64,000 nucleotides of DNA, taken from positions 144,328 through 208,327 of the forward strand of contig WELA01005894.1 of the NCBI GenBank assembly GCA_009602735.1, given 5' to 3'. This stretch comes from Mesotaenium endlicherianum (taxonomy: Eukaryota; Streptophyta; Zygnematophyceae; Zygnematales; Mesotaeniaceae). The position numbers and the translations under genes were made by a program. Of this stretch, positions 47,039-55,982 are shown piece by piece (position 1 is the stretch's first letter; each line of letters starts with the position of its first letter). The notes beneath the pieces were generated by a model. The model saw only the letters and a list, made by a program, of their open reading frames with translations, made no database searches and had not been told where the DNA came from.

Positions 47039-47470
47039 CTAGTCGAGAAGCTTTATCAGGTATTTAGGCGATTCTATATACCCCTGCCGGTAATAAAAGC
47101 GATGTGCACCTTTCCGCCTTTCATGGCAGTGCACTTCTATGCGATCACATTTTCTTTCCCTGGCCAATTCTTCGGCGTATTGTTCCATCTCGCGGCCTAC
47201 TCCTTGGCTTCTGAAGTTATTATCAACTGAAAAATATCCGATCCTGGCAATATCTCCTTTCAATCCTAATTGAACCAGGAATTCCAATACCATGAATGCC
47301 ACTACTTTTCCATCCGTTTCATATACCAATAAAGATACCAGCGGGTTTTGAAAAATCATTTCCATCTTCTGTTTCAAAAACCCGTTGGTATGCGGATAAT
47401 CCAACTGATCGAGTAGGTCTTCTATGGCATCACAATCGGCTGATACAGCTTTTCGAACAGGCATACACAA
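47039..47470 (-). CDS. GNAT-family N-acetyltransferase
   Basis: 143 residues. Acetyl-CoA loop RSQGVGREM (motif A, about 88-96) after the strand ARIGYFSVDNNF, and a C-terminal motif RFYYRQGYIESP. Substrate unknown. Two starts, 47470 and 47464, are possible. It follows the phosphatase gene by 34 nt and may share its transcript. Confidence 0.85.
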   Translation of the reverse strand: MCMPVRKAVSADCDAIEDLLDQLDYPHTNGFLKQKMEMIFQNPLVSLLVYETDGKVVAFMVLEFLVQLGLKGDIARIGYFSVDNNFRSQGVGREMEQYAEELARERKCDRIEVHCHERRKGAHRFYYRQGYIESPKYLIKLLD

Positions 47471-47504
47471 TGATTTTAGTTTTCAAAGCTGATAATAGGG
47501 TGCA

Positions 47505-48326
47505 TCATTCAGTCAAATAAAGCGCTTGCAGTTGTTTACGCTTAGCCTTGTTCAGTCCCATTTCCTTTTCAAGATAATTGTCAATGGAACCATACTGTTC
47601 CTCTAATGAGCTGAATGTAGCCTCTATGTATTCTTCGCGTGCGGCCATCATATTGCCGGCTACTTTTTCACTGATACCATATCCTTTTACCATAGCAGGA
47701 ATGGCTTTTGCATTGGCGGAACGACGATACACATTAGTGGCAATATAATCCTGTACAATAACAGTTTTATCAACACCCAGCGCATACAATATCAATGCAG
47801 TGGCAATGCCTGTTCTGTCTTTACCTGCTGTGCAATGATACAGCAAAGCATTGCCGGCTGGCAGACCCAACAAAGCATCAAAGACCGGTTTGTATCTTTC
47901 ACGGAAAGGAGCCGTATTACGATAAAAACTTACCAATGAAGAGTCCGGAGGCAATTGCAGCCCCAGGGTTTTATTGCTGCTGTCACCTATATGCTCGCTG
48001 CCCGCAGGTAAAGAAATGCGTACTGCTCCGGCCGGAAGCCTGTCCGGCGCAGCCTTCGCTTCAAAAGGTCCCCTGAAATCAGCCACAAAACCGATGTCCA
48101 GGTCCTGCAGTTTTTTCAGGTCGTTATCAGACAGCCTGTTCAAAGCATCTGAACGGTATATCTTTCCCCATTTTACATGCATGCCGTTTTTTGTAGCATA
48201 TCCTCCAATATCACGGAAATTGACTGTGCCATCCAATCGAACAAAACGTTTAGCGCTGTCCGCCACCTGTGCATGGCTATTAAGCACAGCCATGCAAACC
48301 ACCAATGAGCACATCCATTTTAGCAT
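47505..48326 (-). CDS. Exported tyrosine-protein phosphatase-like enzyme
   Basis: 273 residues from ATG at 48326, which begins a signal peptide (MLKWMCSLVVCMAVLNSHAQ). The CX5R loop HCTAGKDRTG places C165 and R171. NFRDIGGY and GKIYRSDAL match the Y_phosphatase3 family, which includes tyrosine and phosphoinositide phosphatases. Being exported, it may release phosphate from substrate handled by the SusC/D pair just upstream (29 nt after SusD; inference). Confidence 0.88.
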   Translation of the reverse strand: MLKWMCSLVVCMAVLNSHAQVADSAKRFVRLDGTVNFRDIGGYATKNGMHVKWGKIYRSDALNRLSDNDLKKLQDLDIGFVADFRGPFEAKAAPDRLPAGAVRISLPAGSEHIGDSSNKTLGLQLPPDSSLVSFYRNTAPFRERYKPVFDALLGLPAGNALLYHCTAGKDRTGIATALILYALGVDKTVIVQDYIATNVYRRSANAKAIPAMVKGYGISEKVAGNMMAAREEYIEATFSSLEEQYGSIDNYLEKEMGLNKAKRKQLQALYLTE

Positions 48327-48355
48327 ACTTGTTCTTTTACTGCACAAAAAACAAA

Positions 48356-49945
48356 TTATTTGATCAACCACATTTTTGCCGTCACATCGTCTTTGCCACC
48401 ATATTGCGTGCCGATGGAACTAGTATAGTTGGTATTGTTGAAGTTGATCTCATCCTGAGGATACTGCCAGCGAAGCGGTATCTGGTTGCTGGGCGTACCA
48501 ATACCCGCTCCTCCCTGGCTGAAGGCAGGCACACCTGTTCTGCGCCAGTTGTAATACGACTCATAACCCGAATTCATGAAGAAGGCCACATATTTCTGGG
48601 TGAGTATCTGTGTAAGTCCTTTCGTAACATCATAAGCCACATTTGGATTGGCCAGGAACCCATTGATATCGATAGTGGCTGTTCCCATATTTGGCTTGGT
48701 TCCATCTACGTTACCAATGGTTACCGTTTGCCCTTGCGACAAACCATAGACATTCATGGAAGCATTGATTCCTTTGTAGTACCAGTCTGCCGCAATAATG
48801 CCCGGTATCCAGCCTCTGTACGCGGCTTCCGCAATATTGAAACAAAGCTCCGGATAACCCAGCAGCATATAAGGTTCGGCATTGGCACCGGATGCAGAAG
48901 ACATGTACCGGTTATAACTCAACGAAGAATACTTGCCATCGGTAGAGAAATTAGACATCAACCCTTGCGACTTACCATTGTCTTCACCCACATAAGCGGT
49001 AAAATCGCTTACCTGTTTGCCCGCCGCCAGTTGAGCAGGAGCCGGTATGGCCAATGCAAAAACACGGGGATCATTGTAGGCAGCTGTTACATTAAAGAAT
49101 GTCTGACTGATGTTCTCACAGTTATTGTACGGCGCGTAACCCGAACGGTTTGGCGGATACAGGGTAACCGTAGTATAACGATACGACATATTATCGCTAT
49201 TGGAGGTCATGATGGGGTAATTGGCAGGGTTGGCAATGATATTGGCGAACTGACTTTTGATGTTCAGGTCGGCATTGTCATCGGCCCTTTGACTGAGGCT
49301 GATCAATACGCGCAATTTATAGGTATTGATCACCTTACGCCATTGCAGATAAGTCAGTCCGAATATATCGCCACCGGCATCTACTTTGGTCGACGCAGTT
49401 GTAGTATTGGTCAGGTTTCCCAATAAAGTATTGGCCGTATCCAACAATGCCAGGCAGTTTTTATATACATCGTGCTGGCTGTCGTATACCGGTGTAAGGT
49501 TACCGGGATTACCGGCCTGGGTCATGGGAATATCTCCTACCCTTTGTGTGAGCCAGATAAAAGCATAAGCCCTGAAAAACTTGCTCAACGCAAAATACAC
49601 GTTCGTGGTATTACCATACTGTTTCTGCGCCTGCTCTTCCAGTTTAGAGCAATACCTGATCATATCGTACGTGTGATTGGTATTCGACCAGTTATACGAG
49701 TTGCCGCCGAAGTAGTAGGAATAGTTTGATACGATGTTCTGGTTATAACGATATACTGCAGAAATAATGGGCTCTTCCTCTCTCATGAGATTGGCCGTAA
49801 TATGGTTGAGGATCAAAGATGCCGGTACCGTGGCACTTTCTGCTGCAACGTTTGGATTAGAGAGCAGGTCGCCTTTCTGACAGCTGCTTGCTACCAGCGT
49901 TATCGTTGTCAGACTTATGAGGATATTTAAAAAATTTATTTTCAT
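48356..49945 (-). CDS. SusD/RagB-family lipoprotein, pair 2
   Basis: 529 residues with lipobox VASSC (C22) and SusD-like helical repeats (FFRAYAFIWLTQRVGDIPMT; ESYYNWRRTGVPAF near the end). Follows the split SusC gene by 37 nt. The SusD is intact even though its SusC is split, so selection may still hold the pair. Confidence 0.92.
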   Translation of the reverse strand: MKINFLNILISLTTITLVASSCQKGDLLSNPNVAAESATVPASLILNHITANLMREEEPIISAVYRYNQNIVSNYSYYFGGNSYNWSNTNHTYDMIRYCSKLEEQAQKQYGNTTNVYFALSKFFRAYAFIWLTQRVGDIPMTQAGNPGNLTPVYDSQHDVYKNCLALLDTANTLLGNLTNTTTASTKVDAGGDIFGLTYLQWRKVINTYKLRVLISLSQRADDNADLNIKSQFANIIANPANYPIMTSNSDNMSYRYTTVTLYPPNRSGYAPYNNCENISQTFFNVTAAYNDPRVFALAIPAPAQLAAGKQVSDFTAYVGEDNGKSQGLMSNFSTDGKYSSLSYNRYMSSASGANAEPYMLLGYPELCFNIAEAAYRGWIPGIIAADWYYKGINASMNVYGLSQGQTVTIGNVDGTKPNMGTATIDINGFLANPNVAYDVTKGLTQILTQKYVAFFMNSGYESYYNWRRTGVPAFSQGGAGIGTPSNQIPLRWQYPQDEINFNNTNYTSSIGTQYGGKDDVTAKMWLIK

Positions 49946-49982
49946 CTGTTATGATTTATGTTAGTGAAAAGATCAGGTGGAA

Positions 49983-52900
49983 TTAGAAACTAAGGTTAAT
50001 GTTGAATCCGAATCTCCTGGCTGTAACACTTTGTAAAACACCGCCGTTATTCAATGAACGGTCGGTATCGTTGTAACCTGATGCGAACTGATCCAGGTCA
50101 ATGTCTTTTCTCTTGGCCCAGTACAGCAGGTTCCTTCCTACCAGTGAAAAAGTGGCCGACTTGATAAACCTGCTCTTAGCCAACAGACCGGCAGGCAATG
50201 TATAGCTGATACTCACTTCGCGTAACTTAACAAAAGAGCGATCTGTCATCCAGTATTCAGTTACGTTTCCAATACCGGAAGAAATGAATTTCTGAACCGT
50301 AGTAGCCTGGTCGTTCGGAGCGAAAGTGAGGTCTTTTAGGTTGATGATCTTACCGCCTGCATAAACAGGAGTACCTGAAATAATCTTTACACCCGGTGCC
50401 ACGTATTTACCGGTAGGTGCAACACTGCCGTTATTGGTAGATTGCCATTCTGCCAAACGGGCAACTCCAAAATATCCCGATGCACTTTCATAGGCTGTAC
50501 CACCGTTCATTCCGTCTTTATACACTTCATCATAAATACTTCCGCCGATCCTTCCGTCGAATTGAAATCCTACGCTGAAATTGCGATAAGTGAACTTGTT
50601 GTTGATACCGAAAGTGAAGTCAGGGTTGGCATATCCCAGGAAACTGTTGTTATTGATATCAGAAGGCGCTCTCAAAGGCAATCCGCCATTGTAAATGATG
50701 TTGTTGTTTCCGTCCCTTACAAAACCTACGCCATAGATAGCATCCAGTCTTTCCCCTTTCTTGTAATTGTGGCCATTCAAACTCAACACGCTCTCGTCGC
50801 CGTATATATCCTGCAATGTTTCTTTATAAGTAGCATAATTCACTGCTACATCCCAACTCAGTCCCCTGGCACTTTTAATGGGTGATCCCGATACGCTGAT
50901 CTCATATCCTTTTTTCTCTGAAGTGATCGCATTCACATTCTGAGACGTGTAACCGGTTGATGAAGGAACCTGCAATGCGAAGATCTGTGGGCCATTCAAA
51001 CTGGTGAAGTACGTGATATCCACACCTAACCTGTTTTTCAGGAATTTCATATCCAGACCGGCTTCATAAGAAGAAACCGTATAAGGCTTCAGCGCCTGGT
51101 TGGCGATGGTGCTGGTAAAATCTACAGACTGGCCATTGTTATAATAAGTTACTGTGCTGTAAGCATTCTGGTTTTTGTAAGTAGGTCCATCATAAGAGCT
51201 GTACAGGTCTGTACCATATCCCAAAAATGAATTGGTGCTGATACCTGTATTCTGATAGTATGCTGAAGCGATGGTGGGGGCGGTGAGTCCGCCTTTCACA
51301 TTGGCATAAGAAGCCCTGAGTTTAAAGAAAGAGATGACCGATGGGAGGTTTACATAATCGCTTACCACGGTGCTCAAAGACACCGATGGATAATAGAACG
51401 TATTGTATCCTTTGGCCAGCGTACTCAAATTATCCACACGGCAGGTATGCGACAGTGTAAGGTATTTATCGTAGCTAAAATCGACTGAATAAAACCCGCT
51501 GTACACCTGCATTTTAGAGCCCCATGTAAAAGACGCATATTGTTCTTTGGAATTAGATAGTGCATAGACATTAGGCACTGCCATTGCCTTGGTGGTTCCC
51601 CACAAAGAATTATAAGTAAACGAACGCTCGCTTCCACCGGCGAGGGCGCTGATATTGAACTTACCTACCCGCTTATCGAAATGCAGGATCAGGTCGGTAT
51701 TGTTTTCAAAGAGATTCCTTCTGTCTTCCCTGTAATCGCCATACCATCCAAAATAATACCAGGGGGTATATGTGTTCAGGTTGGTTCCGGCAGGTACTTG
51801 CTCTGTTCTCAATTGTGTCCAGGTAGTGATCTGGGAACGCAGGCTGAGGTTCAGAGAAGGACTGAACTGGTAAGTTGCTTTTACATAACCATTGACATCT
51901 GTTTTATCGTGCGAACGGAGCCATTTTTTGGCAATGAACCAGGCGCTGTTTTCGCGGCCATATTCCTGTGCATAAGGAATCAGGTCCTGAACACCCATCG
52001 GCGCCTTATAAATATTTTTGAGGTCGTCAATATTATAATCGGAAGATCCATATACCTTGAACATGTAGATATATGAATTGGGTCCGTAGTTCACATCGGG
52101 AATATTGGGTGAATACTGTTTATTCAGGTTGATGCTGGCTTCTACCGACAATTTATCGGTGATGCGGTATCCCACATTCATGGCCATCGTGTAAGAATTC
52201 AGCTTCGTATTAGGGTTCATCCCTTTCTGGTTCATATTAGAAAGCGATATCCGTATATCTGAACGGTCGGTGGCAGCAGAGAGGGCAACGTTGTTGGTAT
52301 TGATGATACCCATCTCCATGAACTTGTTGAAGTTGTCTGCACCACGGGCTTTCCATGGCGTAGCAGTTCTGGTATTGGTTGCCGGGTCATAAGGACTGTC
52401 GTATTGCTTTACCAGCTGGCCTTCAAAACGAGGGCCCCATTCAGGTAAACGCTGTTTGTTATCATACAAACGATCGCCATAACTGTAAACAAAAGCAGTT
52501 CCCCTTCCGTATTCGGTCTGACTTTGTGGTACCGCTACAAAACCTTTCTCGAACATGGTACTGCTGTTCACATCTACCTGCCAGCCTTTTTTATTCTTGG
52601 TGCCGCGTTTGGTAGTAATGATAATGGCGCCGTTGATTCCCCTAAAACCATAGAGTGCAGAGGCGTTGGCGCCTTTTAAAATCGAATAGCTTTCTATATC
52701 ATCCGGACTTATATTCCATGTATCTGTATTCACCGGCACACCGTCTATTACAAAAAGCAGGTCTTTACTGCCCCTCAATACCAGTTCCGGTCGACCCAGC
52801 ATTTCCGGGCTGGCACCCACTGACAATCCCGCTATCTTACCTGTGAGTGAATTGATAGGGTTATCATCCCTGGCTTTTATCAGGTCTGCTCCTTTCAACT

Positions 52901-53021
52901 CCTGCACAGCGTAGCCGATCCTTTTGGTTTCTTTTTTGATACCATAAGCTGTTACAATCACTTCGGTAAGTGATTTGGGGTCATCCAATAAAGCGAAATC
53001 GAAATGCTGTATTGCAGTCAC
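49983..53021 (-). CDS. SusC/RagA-family transporter, pair 2: plug and barrel part
   Basis: 1012 residues if read from a GTG at 53021. Contains SusC signatures TEVIVTAYGIKKETKRIGYA, LLFVIDGVPVNTDT and a complete barrel ending RFGFNINLSF. On its own it lacks a signal peptide and the N-terminal regulatory domain, which are encoded in the overlapping frame 53018-53281. The junction is TTTCCCGTGA: the first frame stops at TGA, and a -1 shift at T_TTC_CCG joins the frames without a gap. Either a programmed frameshift, a recent mutation or a sequencing error. Confidence 0.85.
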   Translation of the reverse strand: MTAIQHFDFALLDDPKSLTEVIVTAYGIKKETKRIGYAVQELKGADLIKARDDNPINSLTGKIAGLSVGASPEMLGRPELVLRGSKDLLFVIDGVPVNTDTWNISPDDIESYSILKGANASALYGFRGINGAIIITTKRGTKNKKGWQVDVNSSTMFEKGFVAVPQSQTEYGRGTAFVYSYGDRLYDNKQRLPEWGPRFEGQLVKQYDSPYDPATNTRTATPWKARGADNFNKFMEMGIINTNNVALSAATDRSDIRISLSNMNQKGMNPNTKLNSYTMAMNVGYRITDKLSVEASINLNKQYSPNIPDVNYGPNSYIYMFKVYGSSDYNIDDLKNIYKAPMGVQDLIPYAQEYGRENSAWFIAKKWLRSHDKTDVNGYVKATYQFSPSLNLSLRSQITTWTQLRTEQVPAGTNLNTYTPWYYFGWYGDYREDRRNLFENNTDLILHFDKRVGKFNISALAGGSERSFTYNSLWGTTKAMAVPNVYALSNSKEQYASFTWGSKMQVYSGFYSVDFSYDKYLTLSHTCRVDNLSTLAKGYNTFYYPSVSLSTVVSDYVNLPSVISFFKLRASYANVKGGLTAPTIASAYYQNTGISTNSFLGYGTDLYSSYDGPTYKNQNAYSTVTYYNNGQSVDFTSTIANQALKPYTVSSYEAGLDMKFLKNRLGVDITYFTSLNGPQIFALQVPSSTGYTSQNVNAITSEKKGYEISVSGSPIKSARGLSWDVAVNYATYKETLQDIYGDESVLSLNGHNYKKGERLDAIYGVGFVRDGNNNIIYNGGLPLRAPSDINNNSFLGYANPDFTFGINNKFTYRNFSVGFQFDGRIGGSIYDEVYKDGMNGGTAYESASGYFGVARLAEWQSTNNGSVAPTGKYVAPGVKIISGTPVYAGGKIINLKDLTFAPNDQATTVQKFISSGIGNVTEYWMTDRSFVKLREVSISYTLPAGLLAKSRFIKSATFSLVGRNLLYWAKRKDIDLDQFASGYNDTDRSLNNGGVLQSVTARRFGFNINLSF

Positions 53022-53281
53022 GGGAAAGACTGTGATATAAAGCCAATAGAGTTGATTGAGATCGTTTTATCTCCATCTTTCAAAACGATCGAATAATGTC
53101 CGATACTGTCTGTGATGGCTGATCTTTTGGAAGGCGTTACCTGCACCAGGGCGCCGGCTATGCCAATACCGTTTTTGGTATGTACTCTTCCGGATACCAT
53201 CCGTTCCTGTGAAAAGCTTGTAAGCGAGAAGGCAGTCAGCAATATTACTGTTACCAACAAAGTTTTGGTAGATAATTTCAT
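53018..53281 (-). CDS. SusC pair 2: signal peptide and regulatory domain part
   Basis: 87 residues: signal peptide (LLVTVILLTAFSLTSFSQ) and a CarboxypepD_reg-like domain (SGRVHTKNGIGIAGALVQV, ISINSIGF). It ends by TGA at 53018-53020, 4 nt overlapping the next frame. Spacing from NSIGF to TEVIVTA across the junction equals that in the intact paralog (about 30 residues), so nothing is missing except frame continuity. Alone it would be an exported stub. Confidence 0.8.
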   Translation of the reverse strand: MKLSTKTLLVTVILLTAFSLTSFSQERMVSGRVHTKNGIGIAGALVQVTPSKRSAITDSIGHYSIVLKDGDKTISINSIGFISQSFP

Positions 53282-53422
53282 AGACTCAGGTGTTTTACAA
53301 AATGTTGGGCAACATTAGCAGAACAGTGTTAACTGAATGTCAAATAATGTAATTATAGCCGGGGATAATCATTTGGTAATTTTTAGTTCATGTTTTGATA
53401 ACAAATGATTTTGGTCATAAAA

Positions 53423-53451
53423 AAAACCTTGTATGATGCATACAAGGTTTT
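53423..53451 (-). terminator. Terminator of the suf operon
   Basis: Perfect 12-bp arms AAAACCTTGTAT (53423-53434) and 53440-53451 around GATGC. On the minus strand eight T follow. Lies 31 nt after the rrf2 stop. Confidence 0.9.
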
Positions 53452-53481
53452 GAAGACATTTATGATGTAGTAAGGGCTCTG

Positions 53482-53949
53482 TTACATGATGTAGTTCTGT
53501 TCCAGGATAGAGGCGAGTGTTTGTTTTGATTCTTTTTCCGTATTCACGAGGTCATGCAAGGTAATTTTATCGAGCAAACGGTCTACCGCAAATTGTATCA
53601 TCTGCCAGAGTGAACGTGCAGAACAATCAACTGAATTGGTGCACAGTTTTAAAGTCCCTGAATGTTGTTCACAGAATTTTTTGTCGAACAGTACACCCCC
53701 GAGTACTGCCAATACATCTTTAACAACGATTGTTTGTGAGGGCCGGGCCAATACATAACCACCTTTATGACCGGGAGTGCTATTGATGAAGCCGCCTATG
53801 CGTAAGACACGGGCAAGCTTGGCAACGTAGTGGCTGCTCAGTCCCTCTGCTTCACTCAGTTGGGGAATACTCATGCCTTCATCGTCTTTGCAAGAGGCAA
53901 TGCGTATCAATATCCTCAAACCGTATTCTTCCTGTGCGGTGATTTTCAT
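53482..53949 (-). CDS. Rrf2-family regulator, last gene of the suf operon
   Basis: 155 residues. Winged helix MKITAQEEYGLRILIRIA and AEGLSSHYVAKLARVLR (recognition helix), GHKGGYVLARP wing, and cysteines C93, C103 and C109. IscR and NsrR carry three cysteines here that hold an Fe-S cluster; the first spacing (9 residues between) is longer than in IscR (5). Likely senses cluster status and controls suf. It closes the operon 26 nt after sufT and is followed by a strong terminator. Confidence 0.92.
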   Translation of the reverse strand: MKITAQEEYGLRILIRIASCKDDEGMSIPQLSEAEGLSSHYVAKLARVLRIGGFINSTPGHKGGYVLARPSQTIVVKDVLAVLGGVLFDKKFCEQHSGTLKLCTNSVDCSARSLWQMIQFAVDRLLDKITLHDLVNTEKESKQTLASILEQNYIM

Positions 53950-53975
53950 GTAATGACAAATTAATCGTTATCAAT

Positions 53976-54287
53976 TTATAACATGCCCAGTTCCAATTGG
54001 GCCGCTTCAGACATCATACTCCTGTTCCAAGGTGGTGTCCAGGTTACTGATACATGCACATCATTCACGCCTTCTATTTCTCTTACTTTCTGATCCACTT
54101 CCACCGGCAACGATTGTGCAGCCGGACAGCTCGGCGCCGTCAGCGTCATCACGATCTGTACATTGTTGACCGGCAGGATATCGATCTCATAGATCAGTCC
54201 CATTTCATAAATATCCACCGGTATTTCAGGGTCATAGATCGTATGCAAACAATCAATGACTTTTTGTTTCAGTTCGTCTATTTCCAT
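53976..54287 (-). CDS. sufT: SufT-type DUF59 (MIP18) protein
   Basis: 103 residues from the ATG at 54287 (MEIDELKQKV). DUF59 core with IYDPEIPVDIYEMGLIYEI, MTLTAPSCPAAQSLP (conserved cysteine) and VTWTPPWNRSMMSEAA. Helps mature Fe-S proteins in the suf system. Its start lies 35 nt inside the sufE end. Confidence 0.92.
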   Translation of the reverse strand: MEIDELKQKVIDCLHTIYDPEIPVDIYEMGLIYEIDILPVNNVQIVMTLTAPSCPAAQSLPVEVDQKVREIEGVNDVHVSVTWTPPWNRSMMSEAAQLELGML

Positions 54288-54735
54288 GATCGTTGATTGA
54301 GTGTTGGCGCATGGCCTGAAAAGCCAGCGCATAATGTTTCATTTGTTTTACCATGGCCCTCAAACCATTTGAACGGGTTTGCGCCAGGTGGGTGGTCATG
54401 CCGATCTCCCTTATGAAATCGAGCGGCGCATCGATGATCTCCTGTGGCGTATGGCCAGACAATACACTGATCAGCATGCTGATCAGCCCTTTCACGATCA
54501 CTGCATCGCTGTCTGCACTGAAATAAACCCTTCCGTCTTTATAATCGGCCGTGAGCCAAACGGTGGACTGACAACCCCGTACTTTGTTTTCTTCTGTTTT
54601 ATGTTTTTCATCAAGGGCCGGCAATTTCTTACCCAGGTCGATGATGTATTCGTATTTATCATCCCAACTATCGAAAAGCGAGAACGAATCGATGATGGCT
54701 GCTTCCGTTTCCTGTATGGTCTTCACGTTCTTCAT
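54253..54735 (-). CDS. sufE: Cysteine desulfuration protein SufE
   Basis: 160 residues. The sulfur-accepting C55 is in VRGCQSTVWL; TRSNGLRAMVKQMK is conserved near the C-terminus. It takes persulfide from SufS. The last about 20 residues extend beyond usual SufE and overlap sufT, possibly a coupling device. Confidence 0.95.
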   Translation of the reverse strand: MKNVKTIQETEAAIIDSFSLFDSWDDKYEYIIDLGKKLPALDEKHKTEENKVRGCQSTVWLTADYKDGRVYFSADSDAVIVKGLISMLISVLSGHTPQEIIDAPLDFIREIGMTTHLAQTRSNGLRAMVKQMKHYALAFQAMRQHSINDHGNRRTETKSH

Positions 54736-54740
54736 GTTAC

Positions 54741-55982
54741 TTATACCAGTAGTTTGATCGATTTCTCCAATCCTAATAACAGTTCGTCGATCTCCTCTTT
54801 TGTATTATATGCTGCGAATGAAGCCCTGATGGTACCGGGAATGCCATAACGCTGCATCAGCGGTTGCGCGCAGTGATGGCCTGTGCGAACAGCGATCCCT
54901 TTGTTATCGAGCAGGATCCCTATATCCTGCGGATGCACTTTATCGATCACAAAAGAAACCAGGCTTGTTTTTTCTTTCGCCCTGCCAATGATCTTCAGTC
55001 CCGGAACGGTTTCCAGCGCGGCGGTCGCATACTGCAGCAACTCATGTTCGTGTTGCCTGATCTGTTCCTTGCCTGTTTGTTCAATGAAATCCAATGCTGT
55101 CTTGAATACAATGGTATCGGCTATATTGGGTGTACCTGCTTCGTATTTATAAGGTAGTTCATTGTATGTTGTTTTCTCAAAAGTTACTTCTTTGATCATC
55201 TCCCCTCCTCCCTGGAAAACAGGCATGGCTTCGAGTACATGCTTTTTGCCGTACAAAACACCTACGCCGGTGGGGCCGTATAATTTATGTGCAGAGCATA
55301 CAAAGAAATCACAGTCCATATCCTGTACATCGATATCGAGGTGCACGGTAGACTGCGCGCCATCTACCAATACCAGTGCGCCCGCTTTGTGCGCCGAACG
55401 GATCATCTGTTTTACCGGGTTCACTGTGCCCAGTGCATTGGAAACATGTGTTATCGCAACCAGCCTGGTTTTATCACTCAATAATTTCTCATAGGCTTCC
55501 ATGATCAGTTCACCGGCATCATCTACCGGTATCACTTTCAGTTGCGCACCTTTTTCTTCGCACAGGATCTGCCAGGGAACAATATTGGAATGATGCTCCA
55601 TAGCAGAGATGATGATCTCATCGCCTTTACCAACATTGGCTCTTCCCCAGGTATACGCTACCAGGTTGATGCCTTCTGTGGTGCCTCGTGTAAAAATGAT
55701 CTCTTCCCTGCCGGCAGCATGGATAAAATGTTTCGCCGTTTCACGGGTGGCTTCAAAAGCGGCAGTAGCTTCTTCGGCCAGCGTATGAATACCGCGGTGT
55801 ATATTGGCATTGTACCCGGTATAATATTGTACCAGCGCATCGATCACTACAGCCGGTTTCTGGGAAGTAGCAGCATTATCCAGGTAGATTAAAGGTTTCC
55901 CCTTCACTTCTCTTTCCAGCACGGGGAACTGTTTGCGAAGTGCATACACATCAAAGACGGGTATGGTAGCTGTTGTTATCAT
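54741..55982 (-). CDS. sufS: Cysteine desulfurase SufS
   Basis: 413 residues. PLP lysine K233 in CSAHKLYGPTG and active-site cysteine C371 in RTGHHCAQPLM, both exactly as in SufS/CsdA group II enzymes. It mobilises sulfur from cysteine for SufBCD. Overlaps sufD by 4 nt (ATGA). Confidence 0.97.
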   Translation of the reverse strand: MITTATIPVFDVYALRKQFPVLEREVKGKPLIYLDNAATSQKPAVVIDALVQYYTGYNANIHRGIHTLAEEATAAFEATRETAKHFIHAAGREEIIFTRGTTEGINLVAYTWGRANVGKGDEIIISAMEHHSNIVPWQILCEEKGAQLKVIPVDDAGELIMEAYEKLLSDKTRLVAITHVSNALGTVNPVKQMIRSAHKAGALVLVDGAQSTVHLDIDVQDMDCDFFVCSAHKLYGPTGVGVLYGKKHVLEAMPVFQGGGEMIKEVTFEKTTYNELPYKYEAGTPNIADTIVFKTALDFIEQTGKEQIRQHEHELLQYATAALETVPGLKIIGRAKEKTSLVSFVIDKVHPQDIGILLDNKGIAVRTGHHCAQPLMQRYGIPGTIRASFAAYNTKEEIDELLLGLEKSIKLLV

